A stretch of 64,000 bases of DNA from positions 558,001 through 622,000 of the forward strand of contig NZ_FXDJ01000007.1 of NCBI RefSeq assembly GCF_900178525.1. Direction: 5' to 3'. The notes beneath the pieces were generated by a model. That model was not told the DNA's origin and did no database searches. It saw nothing but the letters and a program-made list of their open reading frames with translations. The translations under genes and the position numbers were made by a program. Below are positions 46,561 to 55,752 of the stretch, one piece after another. The DNA is from Massilibacteroides vaginae. Its GTDB lineage: Bacteria; Bacteroidota; Bacteroidia; Bacteroidales; Tannerellaceae. Each line of letters opens with the position of its first letter. Position 1 is the stretch's first letter.

Positions 46561-46634
46561 TAGCGAGACCGGGGCATGATCCCGGGACCTCATGATTATG
46601 AATCATGCGCTCTAACCAACTGAGCTATCTCGCC
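46561..46634 (-). tRNA. tRNA-Met (anticodon CAT)
   Basis: 74 nt on the minus strand with all four stems: acceptor GGCGAGA/TCTCGCT, D arm GCTC/GAGC, anticodon arm CATGA/TCATG around the loop TTCATAA (anticodon CAT), and T arm CCGGG/CCCGG. The discriminator is A; CCA is not encoded. The T-loop reads ATCATGC rather than the usual TTCRANY, so positions 54 and 58 are A and T. An elongator methionine tRNA is most likely; a tRNA-Ile2 with modified CAT is the alternative. Confidence 0.88.
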
Positions 46635-46655
46635 ATCATTTCTTAAATAACGCTG

Positions 46656-46686
46656 CAAAAGTAGATGTTATTTTTATACTATGCAA
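46656..46686 (-). promoter_or_regulatory. Promoter of the tRNA-Met gene
   Basis: On the minus strand TACTTTTG (46656-46663) matches the -7 consensus, and TTG of GTTGCAT (46684-46686) lies 20 bp upstream as the -33 element. The -7 box is 21 bp before the tRNA 5' end. Confidence 0.6.
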
Positions 46687-46824
46687 CTATTCAATTTAAA
46701 AAATGTATTGTTTTAATTCCTATTTTGCACTAACAGCTTTAGTCTTAGACGTTTTTATATGAATATTTTCGTCTTTTCCATTTCTTTTGCGTAACTTGCT
46801 GCGGATTTGAAAACACCCTTATTG

Positions 46825-47199
46825 ATGAATAAAGAAAAATTTCATATAGAATATGTTTTTGATAAGGTCTCAAAAAAAAGTTTATGGAATCATCTGACTA
46901 CACCGCCCGGACTTTCCTCCTGGTTTTCTGATGATGTTATAATTGATGGAGATTCTTATGTGTTTAGATGGGATAAAGAAGAACAAAAAGCGGAAGTTAT
47001 CTCTTTGAAACCAGAAACAAGTATTCGTTACCGTTGGGAGGATGATCCTTTTTATTTTGAATTTATCATTCATACAATTGAACTTACTGGTTCTATCGCC
47101 TTAGAAATAACAGACTTTGCTGACCCAAGTGAAAAGGAAGATTCTATCGAACTTTGGGATACGCAAATTGAAGAATTAAAAAGAACATTAGGCATTTAG
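46825..47199 (+). CDS. START-like domain protein
   Basis: 124 residues from ATG 46825; the longer frame begins at TTG 46807. The fold signs are those of small SRPBCC/START-like proteins of Bacteroidota: FHIEYVFDKVSKKSLWNHLT, then PPGLSSWFSDDV, and RYRWEDDP. These resemble AHSA1-type proteins in having one hydrophobic cavity domain. The ligand is not known. Precedes an LptF/LptG-type permease. Confidence 0.8.
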   Translation: MNKEKFHIEYVFDKVSKKSLWNHLTTPPGLSSWFSDDVIIDGDSYVFRWDKEEQKAEVISLKPETSIRYRWEDDPFYFEFIIHTIELTGSIALEITDFADPSEKEDSIELWDTQIEELKRTLGI

Positions 47200-47243
47200 G
47201 GTTGTTTCACAAAAGACAACGCCTCTTTTAATGTTTTTTGGTT

Positions 47244-47251
47244 TACCTTTG
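47244..47251 (+). promoter_or_regulatory. Candidate -7 box for the LptF/LptG-type gene
   Basis: TACCTTTG on the plus strand, 20 bp before ATG 47272. Confidence 0.55.
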
Positions 47252-47271
47252 TCCCTTCAATTTGACAGTAA

Positions 47272-49224
47272 ATGTTTAGGATAAAAAGACTATACACTTT
47301 CATGCTGCAAACATTCCTGCCGTTGTTCGTTATGACCTTCGGTATTTGTTTGTTTATTGTATTAATGCAGTTTATCTGGCGGTATATTGATGACATGGTA
47401 GGCAAAGGCTTTGATATGGCCGTTTTAGGAGAAATGCTCTTTTACGCTGCCATTTTTTCTGTACCTATGGCTTTGCCATTATCTATTCTGCTTGCTTCAC
47501 TGATGACTTTTGGCAATCTGGGTGAACGGCTTGAACTTTTGGCGATGAAGTCTGCCGGTGTATCGTTGTTACGCATCATGCGCCCCCTGATTATATTAAT
47601 TTCTTTTATCAGCGTCGGCGCCTTCTTTTTTCAAAACAACATAATGCCTATTGCGCAAGTTAAGCTTTACTCGTTGCTTTATTCCATGAGGCAAAAATCG
47701 CCGGAACTGAATATTCCTGAAGGGGTTTTTTACAAAGATATTCCGGACTATAATGTATATGTTCGTGAGAAAGACAAATCCGGACTTCTCAAAAACCTGA
47801 TGATTTATAATTATTCTCAGGGCTTTGAAAAAATAGATGTTACCGTAGCCGACTCCGGCAGATTAAAAGCTTCTGCCGACAAACTCTTTCTGGTACTTAC
47901 GCTTTATAATGGGGAATCTTTTCAGAATATGCCTCAGGATAATAAGCGTGGAAACGACGTGGTGCCCTACAGAAGAGAATCATTTACTACCAAAGAGTTG
48001 CTTATTGAATTTGACGCCAATTTCACCCGAACTGACGAATCGTTCCTCCAGAATAATTTCATGGGTAAAAACCTGGAAAACCTTCAGCTATCTATCGATT
48101 CCATGAGTCTTCGATTAGACAGTATAAGGAATCTGAACTCCAGTGCGGTTGTTGAGCAATCGTATCGAAAATCGTTTACATCAAGACCACAGCCCGACGT
48201 TCAACTAAGTTCTGAAGAACAACTTCAAAACAAGAATACGGATAATTCGTGGGCGCTCATTTCAAACGACACCCGTACGATCGACATAGATAGTCTGTTT
48301 ATGGCGGAAACACCAAGCAGCAGGGCGGCAATCTTAGGTCGCGTTAAATCTTCAATAGACAATATAAAATCCGAATATTATTTCAAATCATTCAGTTTTG
48401 CAGACGAAGCCTACAAATTGCGGCGCCACAATACAGAATGGCATACTAAATTTACCCTTTCATTCTCATGTCTCATATTTTTCTTTATTGGTGCCCCAAT
48501 TGGTGCGATAATCCGAAAAGGAGGACTGGGAACTCCGGTTGTTATTTCGATCTTCCTGTTCATTTTTTATTACATGGTTAATAATATCGGATTAAAGATG
48601 GCAAGAGACGGTGTTTGGCCTGAATGGGAAGGCATGTGGCTGAGTTCTTTTGTACTGGCTCCTATGGGGATATTCCTTACGTACAAAGCAGTAAACGACT
48701 CTACAATAATGAACGCAGATACGTATATCAACGCGATAAAGAATCTGTTTGGCAAACGTGCTACAAGAAAGGTGGAAAGAAAAGAAGTCATTATCTTCGA
48801 CCCCGATTATCCTTCTTTAGTGGGTAAGCTATCTGAGCTCAATAGTTTAAGCAGCGCGTATCTTGATGTAAATAAGAAAAGAGTTAATTACGTAAAGTTC
48901 TGGATGCGATTTGGAAAAAAGAACCAGTTTTCTGAAATCTCAGAAAAAATGGAACTGATTGTAGAAGAGTTGAGCAATTCAGACCAGAATCTTATATTGA
49001 ATAAGCTGATGGATTTACCTTTTCTAAATGGATACAACCTATTGTCGGCGAATAAACTTTCAAAAGCCGGTCCGGTTATCGGTTTATTATTCCCTTTAGG
49101 CATCCCCCTCTATTTGGGAGCAACATACCAACGCAATCTATTATTACACGATATAAAAACAATAAAACGGGTTTGTTCTGAATTAGATGAAATGATTGTC
49201 AAACTCATTTCACCTATATCGTAA
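47272..49224 (+). CDS. LptF/LptG-family permease (YjgP/YjgQ)
   Basis: 650 residues, larger than the 360-residue enterobacterial proteins but normal for Bacteroidota. Three N-terminal membrane helices (about 12-40, 55-85, 100-125), a long periplasmic beta-jellyroll insert (about 135-385), three more helices (about 398-480), and an extra C-terminal region of about 170 residues ending with a hydrophobic hairpin. The family extracts LPS from the inner membrane with LptB. Which of LptF or LptG it is cannot be told. Confidence 0.9.
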   Translation: MFRIKRLYTFMLQTFLPLFVMTFGICLFIVLMQFIWRYIDDMVGKGFDMAVLGEMLFYAAIFSVPMALPLSILLASLMTFGNLGERLELLAMKSAGVSLLRIMRPLIILISFISVGAFFFQNNIMPIAQVKLYSLLYSMRQKSPELNIPEGVFYKDIPDYNVYVREKDKSGLLKNLMIYNYSQGFEKIDVTVADSGRLKASADKLFLVLTLYNGESFQNMPQDNKRGNDVVPYRRESFTTKELLIEFDANFTRTDESFLQNNFMGKNLENLQLSIDSMSLRLDSIRNLNSSAVVEQSYRKSFTSRPQPDVQLSSEEQLQNKNTDNSWALISNDTRTIDIDSLFMAETPSSRAAILGRVKSSIDNIKSEYYFKSFSFADEAYKLRRHNTEWHTKFTLSFSCLIFFFIGAPIGAIIRKGGLGTPVVISIFLFIFYYMVNNIGLKMARDGVWPEWEGMWLSSFVLAPMGIFLTYKAVNDSTIMNADTYINAIKNLFGKRATRKVERKEVIIFDPDYPSLVGKLSELNSLSSAYLDVNKKRVNYVKFWMRFGKKNQFSEISEKMELIVEELSNSDQNLILNKLMDLPFLNGYNLLSANKLSKAGPVIGLLFPLGIPLYLGATYQRNLLLHDIKTIKRVCSELDEMIVKLISPIS

Positions 49225-49253
49225 ATAAAAACTGCCTGTATTGATATATTACC

Positions 49254-49261
49254 TAACTTTG
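49254..49261 (+). promoter_or_regulatory. Candidate -7 box for ribBA
   Basis: TAACTTTG on the plus strand, 33 bp before ATG 49295. No FMN riboswitch was seen in the short leader. Confidence 0.5.
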
Positions 49262-49294
49262 TTGAAGAAAACAGCAAATTATACCCTAATTGAT

Positions 49295-50512
49295 ATGAGT
49301 GAATATAAATTTAACACCATAGAAGAAGCGATAGAAGATTTTCGTGAAGGAAAATTCCTTATTGTTGTTGACGATGAGGATCGCGAAAACGAAGGTGACT
49401 TTATTATTGCAGCAGAGAAAGTAACTCCGGAAAAAATTAATTTCATGATGAAATACGGACGAGGCGTTCTTTGTGCTCCAATCACGGAGGAAAGATGTGT
49501 TGAACTGGAGCTGGAAATGCAGGTTAGCAAAAACACTTCTATGCTGGAAACTCCCTTTACTGTAACAGTTGATAAACTTGGTGGTGGTTGCACAACAGGC
49601 GTTTCGATGTACGACCGTGCACAAACGATCCTGGCACTTGCAAATCCGGAAACAAAACCAACTGAGTTAGGACGCCCGGGACACGTAAGTCCGCTACGCG
49701 CACGTTCTAAAGGAGTGCTTCGCAGATGCGGACACACTGAAGCAACTGTAGACATGGCTCGCCTTGCCGGACTTTATCCTGCCGGTGCATTAATCGAAAT
49801 CATCAATGAAGATGGAACAATGGCTCGTCTGCCTCAGTTAATGCAAGTGGCAAAAAAACACGATCTTAAAATCATTTGTATTAAGGATCTGATCGCTTAT
49901 CGTTTACAACACGAATCTATTGTAGAAAAAGGCGTTGAGGTTGATATGCCGACACAATTCGGACATTTCCATCTGATTCCTTTCAAACAAAAAAGTAACG
50001 GACTGGAACATATCGCGCTTATAAAAGGAGAGATCCATAAGGACGATTCTGTACTTGTTCGGGTACACTCCTCTTGTGCTACCGGAGATATTTTTGGTTC
50101 TATGCGATGTGAATGCGGAGAACAATTACATAAAGCCATGAGCCTCATAGAAAAAGAAGGAAAAGGAGTTATCGTCTACCTGAATCAGGAAGGACGGGGC
50201 ATCGGCTTGATGGAAAAAATGAAGGCGTACAAGCTACAGGAAGAAGGATTGGATACGGTTGATGCGAATTTGCATCTGGGACATGATGCGGATGAACGGG
50301 ATTATGGCGTCGGAGCACAAATATTGCGCAGCGTAGGTGTATCTAAAATGCGTTTGATAACGAACAATCCGGTGAAACGTGTTGGACTTGAAGCATACGG
50401 TCTGACTGTTGTTGAAAATGTTCCGATCGAAGTAGTACCCAACAAATACAACGCGTTCTATATGAAAACAAAAAAAGAACGTATGGGACATATACTACAC
50501 AATATTAAATAA
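49295..50512 (+). CDS. ribBA: Bifunctional DHBP synthase / GTP cyclohydrolase II
   Basis: 405 residues from ATG 49295 ([16 protein letters not shown]); the longer frame from 49241 is unlikely. The N-terminal RibB half has [16 protein letters not shown] and [11 protein letters not shown]; the C-terminal RibA half has the zinc cysteines in [17 protein letters not shown] and the EGRGIGL motif. The two enzymes feed riboflavin synthesis from ribulose-5-phosphate and GTP. Confidence 0.96.
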   Translation: MSEYKFNTIEEAIEDFREGKFLIVVDDEDRENEGDFIIAAEKVTPEKINFMMKYGRGVLCAPITEERCVELELEMQVSKNTSMLETPFTVTVDKLGGGCTTGVSMYDRAQTILALANPETKPTELGRPGHVSPLRARSKGVLRRCGHTEATVDMARLAGLYPAGALIEIINEDGTMARLPQLMQVAKKHDLKIICIKDLIAYRLQHESIVEKGVEVDMPTQFGHFHLIPFKQKSNGLEHIALIKGEIHKDDSVLVRVHSSCATGDIFGSMRCECGEQLHKAMSLIEKEGKGVIVYLNQEGRGIGLMEKMKAYKLQEEGLDTVDANLHLGHDADERDYGVGAQILRSVGVSKMRLITNNPVKRVGLEAYGLTVVENVPIEVVPNKYNAFYMKTKKERMGHILHNIK

Positions 50513-50546
50513 AGAGCAAAATGTTTTTAAAACTGCTTCATTTTAT

Positions 50547-50554
50547 TAATTTTG
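50547..50554 (+). promoter_or_regulatory. Candidate -7 box for the aminotransferase gene
   Basis: TAATTTTG on the plus strand, 38 bp before ATG 50593. Confidence 0.5.
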
Positions 50555-50592
50555 TAACCAAATTTTAAAACAATCCACACAAAAGAAACAAC

Positions 50593-51786
50593 ATGACACA
50601 AGTTTCAGAACGTTTAGCAAGTTTGTCGCCATCAGAAACACTGGCGATGTCTCAAAAAAGTAACGAGCTAAAAGCTCAAGGTATAGATGTAATTAACTTA
50701 AGCGTCGGCGAACCTGATTTCTTCACACCGGATCACATTAAGGAAGCTGCAAAAAAGGCTATTGATGCGAATTTTTCATTCTATTCTCCCGTTCCGGGCT
50801 ACCCTGATCTACGTAAAGCAATCGTAAATAAACTGAAACGCGAAAATAACCTGGACTTTACACCGGACCAAATTGTGGTATCAAATGGTGCCAAACAATC
50901 TGTTTGTAATGTTCTGCTCAGCATTGTTGGCCCGGGGGATGAAGTGATCGTGCCCGCGCCTTATTGGGTGAGTTACGTAGAAATGGTTAAACTGGCAGAA
51001 GGAACCAATGTTGTTGTTTCAGCAGGTATTGAGCAGGATTTTAAAATTACCGCTTCTCAACTTGAGTCTGTAATAACTCCTAAAACCAAGGCGTTAATTC
51101 TTTGTTCTCCATCTAATCCGACAGGAAGTGTTTATAGCAAGGATGAATTAAAGGCTTTGGCTGATGTAATTGCAAAGTATCCCAATATTATTGTTATCGC
51201 GGATGAAATCTACGAACACATTAATTATGTAGGAAAACACGAAAGCATTGCGCAATTCGAGAATATCAAGGACAGAGTTGTTGTTGTTAACGGTGTTTCT
51301 AAAGCTTACGCAATGACAGGATGGCGTATAGGTTTCCTTGCGGCTCCTTTATGGATAGCTAAAGCGTGCAATAAACTACAAGGACAATATACTTCCGGAC
51401 CTAATTCTATTGCGCAGAAAGCTGCAACCGAAGCATTCAACGGAGACCAGACTTGTGTAAAGGAAATGCGTGACGCGTTTTTGCGTCGTCGTGATTTGGT
51501 TGTTGGTTTGTGTAAAGAGATTCCGGGAATTAAAGTAAACGTACCGGAAGGAGCCTTTTACTTATTCCCTGAAGTTAGTTCATACTATGGCAAAAAAGCA
51601 GGAGATCGTTTGATTGCTGATGGTGCGGACTTAGCCATGTATTTACTTGAAGTCGGACACGTAGCTACTGTAGGTGGTGCTGCGTTCGGTGCTCCTGAGT
51701 GTATTCGTTTCTCTTACGCTACTTCAGACGAAAATTTAGTTGAAGCAATTAAAAGAATTAAGGAAGCATTAGCTGCTTTAAAATAA
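50593..51786 (+). CDS. aspC: Aspartate aminotransferase-type PLP enzyme (class I/II)
   Basis: 397 residues. NLSVGEPDFFTPDHI at the N-terminus, VSNGAKQSV, CSPSNPTGSVYS, IADEIYEHI, the PLP lysine in NGVSKAYAMTGWRIGFL (about residue 236), and an Arg in CIRFSYATS near the end that binds the substrate carboxylate. This subgroup includes aspartate and prephenate aminotransferases; aspartate is the more likely donor. Confidence 0.93.
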   Translation: MTQVSERLASLSPSETLAMSQKSNELKAQGIDVINLSVGEPDFFTPDHIKEAAKKAIDANFSFYSPVPGYPDLRKAIVNKLKRENNLDFTPDQIVVSNGAKQSVCNVLLSIVGPGDEVIVPAPYWVSYVEMVKLAEGTNVVVSAGIEQDFKITASQLESVITPKTKALILCSPSNPTGSVYSKDELKALADVIAKYPNIIVIADEIYEHINYVGKHESIAQFENIKDRVVVVNGVSKAYAMTGWRIGFLAAPLWIAKACNKLQGQYTSGPNSIAQKAATEAFNGDQTCVKEMRDAFLRRRDLVVGLCKEIPGIKVNVPEGAFYLFPEVSSYYGKKAGDRLIADGADLAMYLLEVGHVATVGGAAFGAPECIRFSYATSDENLVEAIKRIKEALAALK

Positions 51787-51828
51787 AAACAGATCGAATT
51801 GCTCTGAATAAGCAGTACGGTTTATTTT

Positions 51829-51873
51829 CCGATTATTAGAAATCCATGTGTTTTTCTAATAATCGGATTTTTT
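51829..51873 (+). terminator. Terminator of the aminotransferase gene
   Basis: CCGATTATTAGAAA pairs perfectly with TTTCTAATAATCGG (14 bp, 10-nt loop), followed by ATTTTTTT. It starts 43 bp past the stop codon. Confidence 0.92.
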
Positions 51874-51942
51874 TGTGCCCATCACAGAAAAGATGACCTT
51901 ATGTTCATTTTGACGGATACTGTTGCTTTTTATATAAAACAC

Positions 51943-51950
51943 TACCTTTG
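51943..51950 (+). promoter_or_regulatory. Candidate promoter of yaaA
   Basis: TACCTTTG box 21 bp before ATG 51971, with TTG at 51922-51924 as a possible -33 element 18 bp upstream. Confidence 0.55.
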
Positions 51951-51970
51951 GAGTCTAAACAAACAGAAAT

Positions 51971-52732
51971 ATGCTAACACTTCTTTCTCCTGCGAAAACA
52001 ATGACCGGGATTTCAAATACAAAAGCACCGATCGCAACTTCTCCGATCTTTCATGCGGAAGCGAATGAGATTGCGCTTAATATGGCTCAATTTTCCAAAG
52101 AGGAATTGGAGAAGAAACTCAAACTAAGCCCTAAACTTGCCATTGAAAGCTACAACCGTTATCAAGCGTTCCATTCGCCGGAATTAGTACCTCTACAATC
52201 CATTTTGGCATATACCGGTGTAGTATTTAAGCACATAGATCCTACCGACTTTACGATTGACGATTTCCTTTTTGCGCAGGATCATGTTCGTTTTGTTTCG
52301 ATCTGTTACGGTTTACTTCGGCCATTAGATGGAATCAAGCCTTATCGTATGGAATATGACATCCGCCTACCTGAACTTGGCACCGGAAATATGTATGCGT
52401 ATTGGAGAGAGATACAAACCGATCGTTTAATTAATCAGGTAAAAAAAGCCGGAGGTATTCTTCTAAACCTCGCAAGTATGGATGTACAACCTGCTTTTGA
52501 TTGGAAAAAAGTAGAAGAGTCGGTGCGCGTTATCACACCGGATTTTAAAGTGATGAAGAACGGTAAAGCAAAAACAGTTGTAATCTACGCGAAAATGGCA
52601 CGGGGAAAGATGACACGGCATATTATCAAAAACCGGATAAACAACCCGGAAGAGCTGAAAAACTTCTCGTGGGAAGGGTATCTTTATACAGAAGAAGCAT
52701 CCGACCTAAATCATTGGTGTTTTTTACAATAG
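51971..52732 (+). CDS. yaaA: YaaA family peroxide-stress protein
   Basis: 253 residues. LSPAKTM at the N-terminus, AYTGVVFKHID (about 77), RFVSICYGLLRPLDGIKPYRMEM-like segment (with YDIRLP) and YAKMARGKMTRHII identify the DUF328/YaaA family, which limits free iron during peroxide stress in E. coli. Own promoter and isolated between terminators. Confidence 0.93.
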   Translation: MLTLLSPAKTMTGISNTKAPIATSPIFHAEANEIALNMAQFSKEELEKKLKLSPKLAIESYNRYQAFHSPELVPLQSILAYTGVVFKHIDPTDFTIDDFLFAQDHVRFVSICYGLLRPLDGIKPYRMEYDIRLPELGTGNMYAYWREIQTDRLINQVKKAGGILLNLASMDVQPAFDWKKVEESVRVITPDFKVMKNGKAKTVVIYAKMARGKMTRHIIKNRINNPEELKNFSWEGYLYTEEASDLNHWCFLQ

Positions 52733-52794
52733 GGATACTCAATATTTAATGATCTGCTCCGTTTTATATATGATACGAAAAAGATTAATCTATC

Positions 52795-53859
52795 ATGAAG
52801 CGGACTTTTCTAACTTTGTTTATACTTCTTACTGCCCTCTATGCTAAGCAGGGGTATGATTTGCTGACCTCTGATGGAGTAGAATCGTGCCTGTTGTCCG
52901 GTCATCTTTCCGATATAGCGGAAGAGGTAATTGCCATTCCTCTTCAAAACAGTAAGACACACAACATCCGTTACGCTAAGCAGGTACGTAAAGCCGGGAG
53001 TAATCTTTTTCTCATTTGCAATGAAACCATTTATCGTTTTAATCGAAAAGGAGAATTGCTCAATGCCATCACTGATCCGCAGAAGATACAGGTGAAAGGG
53101 TATATCATCGACCAACGAAGTCATCAACTTATTGTTCTCGGTAATGAAGACGACATACAGTATTATACATTCAACGGCGAATTGGTAGAATCAAAAAAGC
53201 TGGGAAGTAAACTGACCGGAAACAAGGTTTATTCTATGGCTATGCATAAGAATAACATCTGGACAACAGAAGAGCACATCAGCTATGATCCGGACACAAA
53301 CAAAACCTCGATGGAAGTACTGGCTGTAAAATACGACACCTCATTCGTAAAGCTGGAAAGCAAAAAGATAGCGTCTATTGACACCGGACGTGAACAATCA
53401 CTACTATCCTATTATAACAGTGAGTTTTGCGTTCACCACGATACAGGCAATATATACCTTTACAATCCTCCGCTTTCAACGGAATATTTATTAAGCGACT
53501 CCCTTTACATCTTAAATCAAAAAAAATATTGGAACAACACGTATCTCAGTGACACGTATCTCAAAACCTTTCCAACACGTATGGGAACTCGCTTTTGGCT
53601 GGCAGCCTGTGGCAACAACCAAAACCCGTTGCACAATTACTTCTTTTGCTATGACACGCATAAGAACCGGGCATGGCAACTAACAAATGGGTTTGATGAC
53701 GATTACTATAAAACAGGAAGTGTGCCTGATCTCCATCCGTTAGATGCGTTTGGCAGTGATTATTACTTCTGCAAATCAGGAAAAGATTTACAACATTCCT
53801 TCCCTCAATCAGCAAAAGAAGACAGTTTGGTTGTTTTTATTGTAAAACTGAAGGCGTAA
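52795..53859 (+). CDS. Exported 6-bladed beta-propeller-like protein
   Basis: 354 residues with an N-terminal hydrophobic signal (ends near YAKQ). Blade-like repeats such as EEVIAIPLQNSKTHNIRYAK, ETIYRFNRKGELLNAI and DIQYYTFNGELVE place it with the same loosely defined propeller family as 37547-38782, though more diverged. No lipobox. Located between yaaA and the YgiQ gene with no evident partner; function unknown. Confidence 0.7.
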   Translation: MKRTFLTLFILLTALYAKQGYDLLTSDGVESCLLSGHLSDIAEEVIAIPLQNSKTHNIRYAKQVRKAGSNLFLICNETIYRFNRKGELLNAITDPQKIQVKGYIIDQRSHQLIVLGNEDDIQYYTFNGELVESKKLGSKLTGNKVYSMAMHKNNIWTTEEHISYDPDTNKTSMEVLAVKYDTSFVKLESKKIASIDTGREQSLLSYYNSEFCVHHDTGNIYLYNPPLSTEYLLSDSLYILNQKKYWNNTYLSDTYLKTFPTRMGTRFWLAACGNNQNPLHNYFFCYDTHKNRAWQLTNGFDDDYYKTGSVPDLHPLDAFGSDYYFCKSGKDLQHSFPQSAKEDSLVVFIVKLKA

Positions 53860-53880
53860 TACAATCTACCAAAAAACCTG

Positions 53881-53888
53881 TACCTTTG
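53881..53888 (+). promoter_or_regulatory. Candidate -7 box only 5 bp before the YgiQ start
   Basis: TACCTTTG followed by GCAGCC and ATG 53894. If this is the promoter, transcription would begin at or next to the start codon, giving a leaderless mRNA. No convincing -33 element. Confidence 0.4.
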
Positions 53889-53893
53889 CAGCC

Positions 53894-55717
53894 ATGAACA
53901 ATACGTGGTTGCCAACAACAAAAAAGGAAGTAGAAGCAAGAGGCTGGGATTACATTGATGTGATTCTTTTCTCAGGAGATGCTTATGTGGATCATCCGTC
54001 GTTCGGAGCGGCAGTAATAGGAAGAACGCTCGAAGCGGAAGGTTTACGTGTAGCCATTGTGCCTCAACCCGATTGGAGAGGCGACTATCGTGATTTCAAA
54101 AAATTAGGAGAACCTCGCCTTTTTTTCGGTATATCTCCCGGAGCAATGGACTCGATGATCAATCACTATACGGCCAATAAGCGGTTGCGAAGTGATGATG
54201 CCTATACGCCGGATCGTCGTGCCGGTATGCGTCCTGATTACCCCAGTATTGTTTATGCAAAAATTCTTCGTGAATTATTTCCGGATACCCCTATTCTGTT
54301 AGGTGGTATAGAGGCCTCACTCCGCAGATTAACACATTACGACTATTGGCAAGATAAACTTCGTCCGGGTATTCTGGCGGATAGTCCGGCCGACCTATTA
54401 ATATACGGTATGGGCGAATTACCACTGAAAGAGTTAATCCATCGCCTGAAAGAAGGAGAGCCATTCAATCAGATGAAAGATATTCGTCAGACTGCTTTTA
54501 TAACAAAAGAAAAAATTGATGCCAAGGAAGACGACATCCATCTTTACACTCATGAAGAATGTCTTTCCGATAAACTTAAACAAGCGAAGAACTTCCGCCA
54601 TATTGAAGAAGAGTCCAATAAATATCGCGCATCACGAATCCTGCAAAAGGTGGGAAAACATACGATCGTTGTTAATCCGCCATTTCCTCCGATGACAGAG
54701 GAACAGATAGATGCGTCCTTCGATTTGCCGTACACGCGGTTGCCTCATCCGAAATACAAGGGGAAAACGATTTCGGCATTCGATATGATTAAGTTTTCCG
54801 TAAACTTGCACCGCGGTTGCTTTGGCGGATGTGCCTTTTGTACAATTTCAGCCCATCAGGGAAAATTTATTGCCTCACGAAGTAAAGAATCGGTACTAAA
54901 GGAAGTTAAACAAGTAATTCAAATGCCCGACTTCAAAGGCTATCTAAGTGATCTCGGAGGCCCTTCAGCCAATATGTACCGCATGAAAGGAAAAGACGAA
55001 CGTATCTGTGCCAAATGCAAAAAGCCGTCTTGCATTTCTCCGGTGATCTGTCCGAACCTGAATGCCGACCATACTCCGTTACTGGATATCTACCGGGAAG
55101 TAGATCGCCTGCCCGGAATTAAAAAATCATTTATTGGCAGCGGCGTTCGCTATGACCTGCTTCTTCATGAATACAAAGACGAACAGACAAAAAAGGCAGC
55201 ACGTACCTATACCGAAGAGTTAATTGCCCATCATGTGTCCGGACGATTAAAAGTCGCCCCCGAACACACGTCAGACGAAGTACTGACACAGATGCGCAAA
55301 CCGAGTTTTAAACAATTCGGACAATTCAAGCGAATATTCGATGATGTAAACCGTCGGCAAGGATTAAACCAACAGCTTATCCCCTACTTCATATCCAGTC
55401 ATCCCGGCTGTAAAGAAGAAGACATGGCCGATCTTGCCATTCAAACCAAGCAACTCAACTTTCAGCTCGAGCAGATACAAGACTTCACCCCTACACCGAT
55501 GACCTTAGCCACCGAAATCTACTATACCGGCTATCACCCCTACACGCTGGAAAAGATTTACACCGCCCGTACCAAAGAAGAAAAATTAGCCCAACGCCAA
55601 TTCTTCTTCTGGTATCAGCCCGAGTACCGTCAACGCATTCAACAATCCCTCCGCCGCATCGGCCGAAAAGACCTCATCGACCGATTGTTTGAAAATAGCA
55701 ACAGAAGAAAGAGATGA
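53894..55717 (+). CDS. YgiQ-family radical SAM protein
   Basis: 607 residues. N-terminal B12-binding-like region (about 1-170; VILFSGDAYVDHPSFG, then GGIEASLRRLTHYDYW), radical-SAM motif GCFGGCAFC (about 310-318), and a second cysteine group CAKCKKPSCISPVICPN that may bind another cluster. The C-terminal PFTPTP-like region reads FTPTPMTLATEIYYTGYHP. Conserved in many bacteria; the reaction has not been defined as far as I know. Confidence 0.92.
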   Translation: MNNTWLPTTKKEVEARGWDYIDVILFSGDAYVDHPSFGAAVIGRTLEAEGLRVAIVPQPDWRGDYRDFKKLGEPRLFFGISPGAMDSMINHYTANKRLRSDDAYTPDRRAGMRPDYPSIVYAKILRELFPDTPILLGGIEASLRRLTHYDYWQDKLRPGILADSPADLLIYGMGELPLKELIHRLKEGEPFNQMKDIRQTAFITKEKIDAKEDDIHLYTHEECLSDKLKQAKNFRHIEEESNKYRASRILQKVGKHTIVVNPPFPPMTEEQIDASFDLPYTRLPHPKYKGKTISAFDMIKFSVNLHRGCFGGCAFCTISAHQGKFIASRSKESVLKEVKQVIQMPDFKGYLSDLGGPSANMYRMKGKDERICAKCKKPSCISPVICPNLNADHTPLLDIYREVDRLPGIKKSFIGSGVRYDLLLHEYKDEQTKKAARTYTEELIAHHVSGRLKVAPEHTSDEVLTQMRKPSFKQFGQFKRIFDDVNRRQGLNQQLIPYFISSHPGCKEEDMADLAIQTKQLNFQLEQIQDFTPTPMTLATEIYYTGYHPYTLEKIYTARTKEEKLAQRQFFFWYQPEYRQRIQQSLRRIGRKDLIDRLFENSNRRKR

Positions 55718-55752
55718 GGGGTTCAACAAGCAACATTTTTCTATTTAGTTAC

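Noticed and set aside
49225-49294. FMN riboswitch before ribBA
   Set aside because: The leader is too short (about 30 nt after the -7 box) and shows none of the conserved FMN-element stems.
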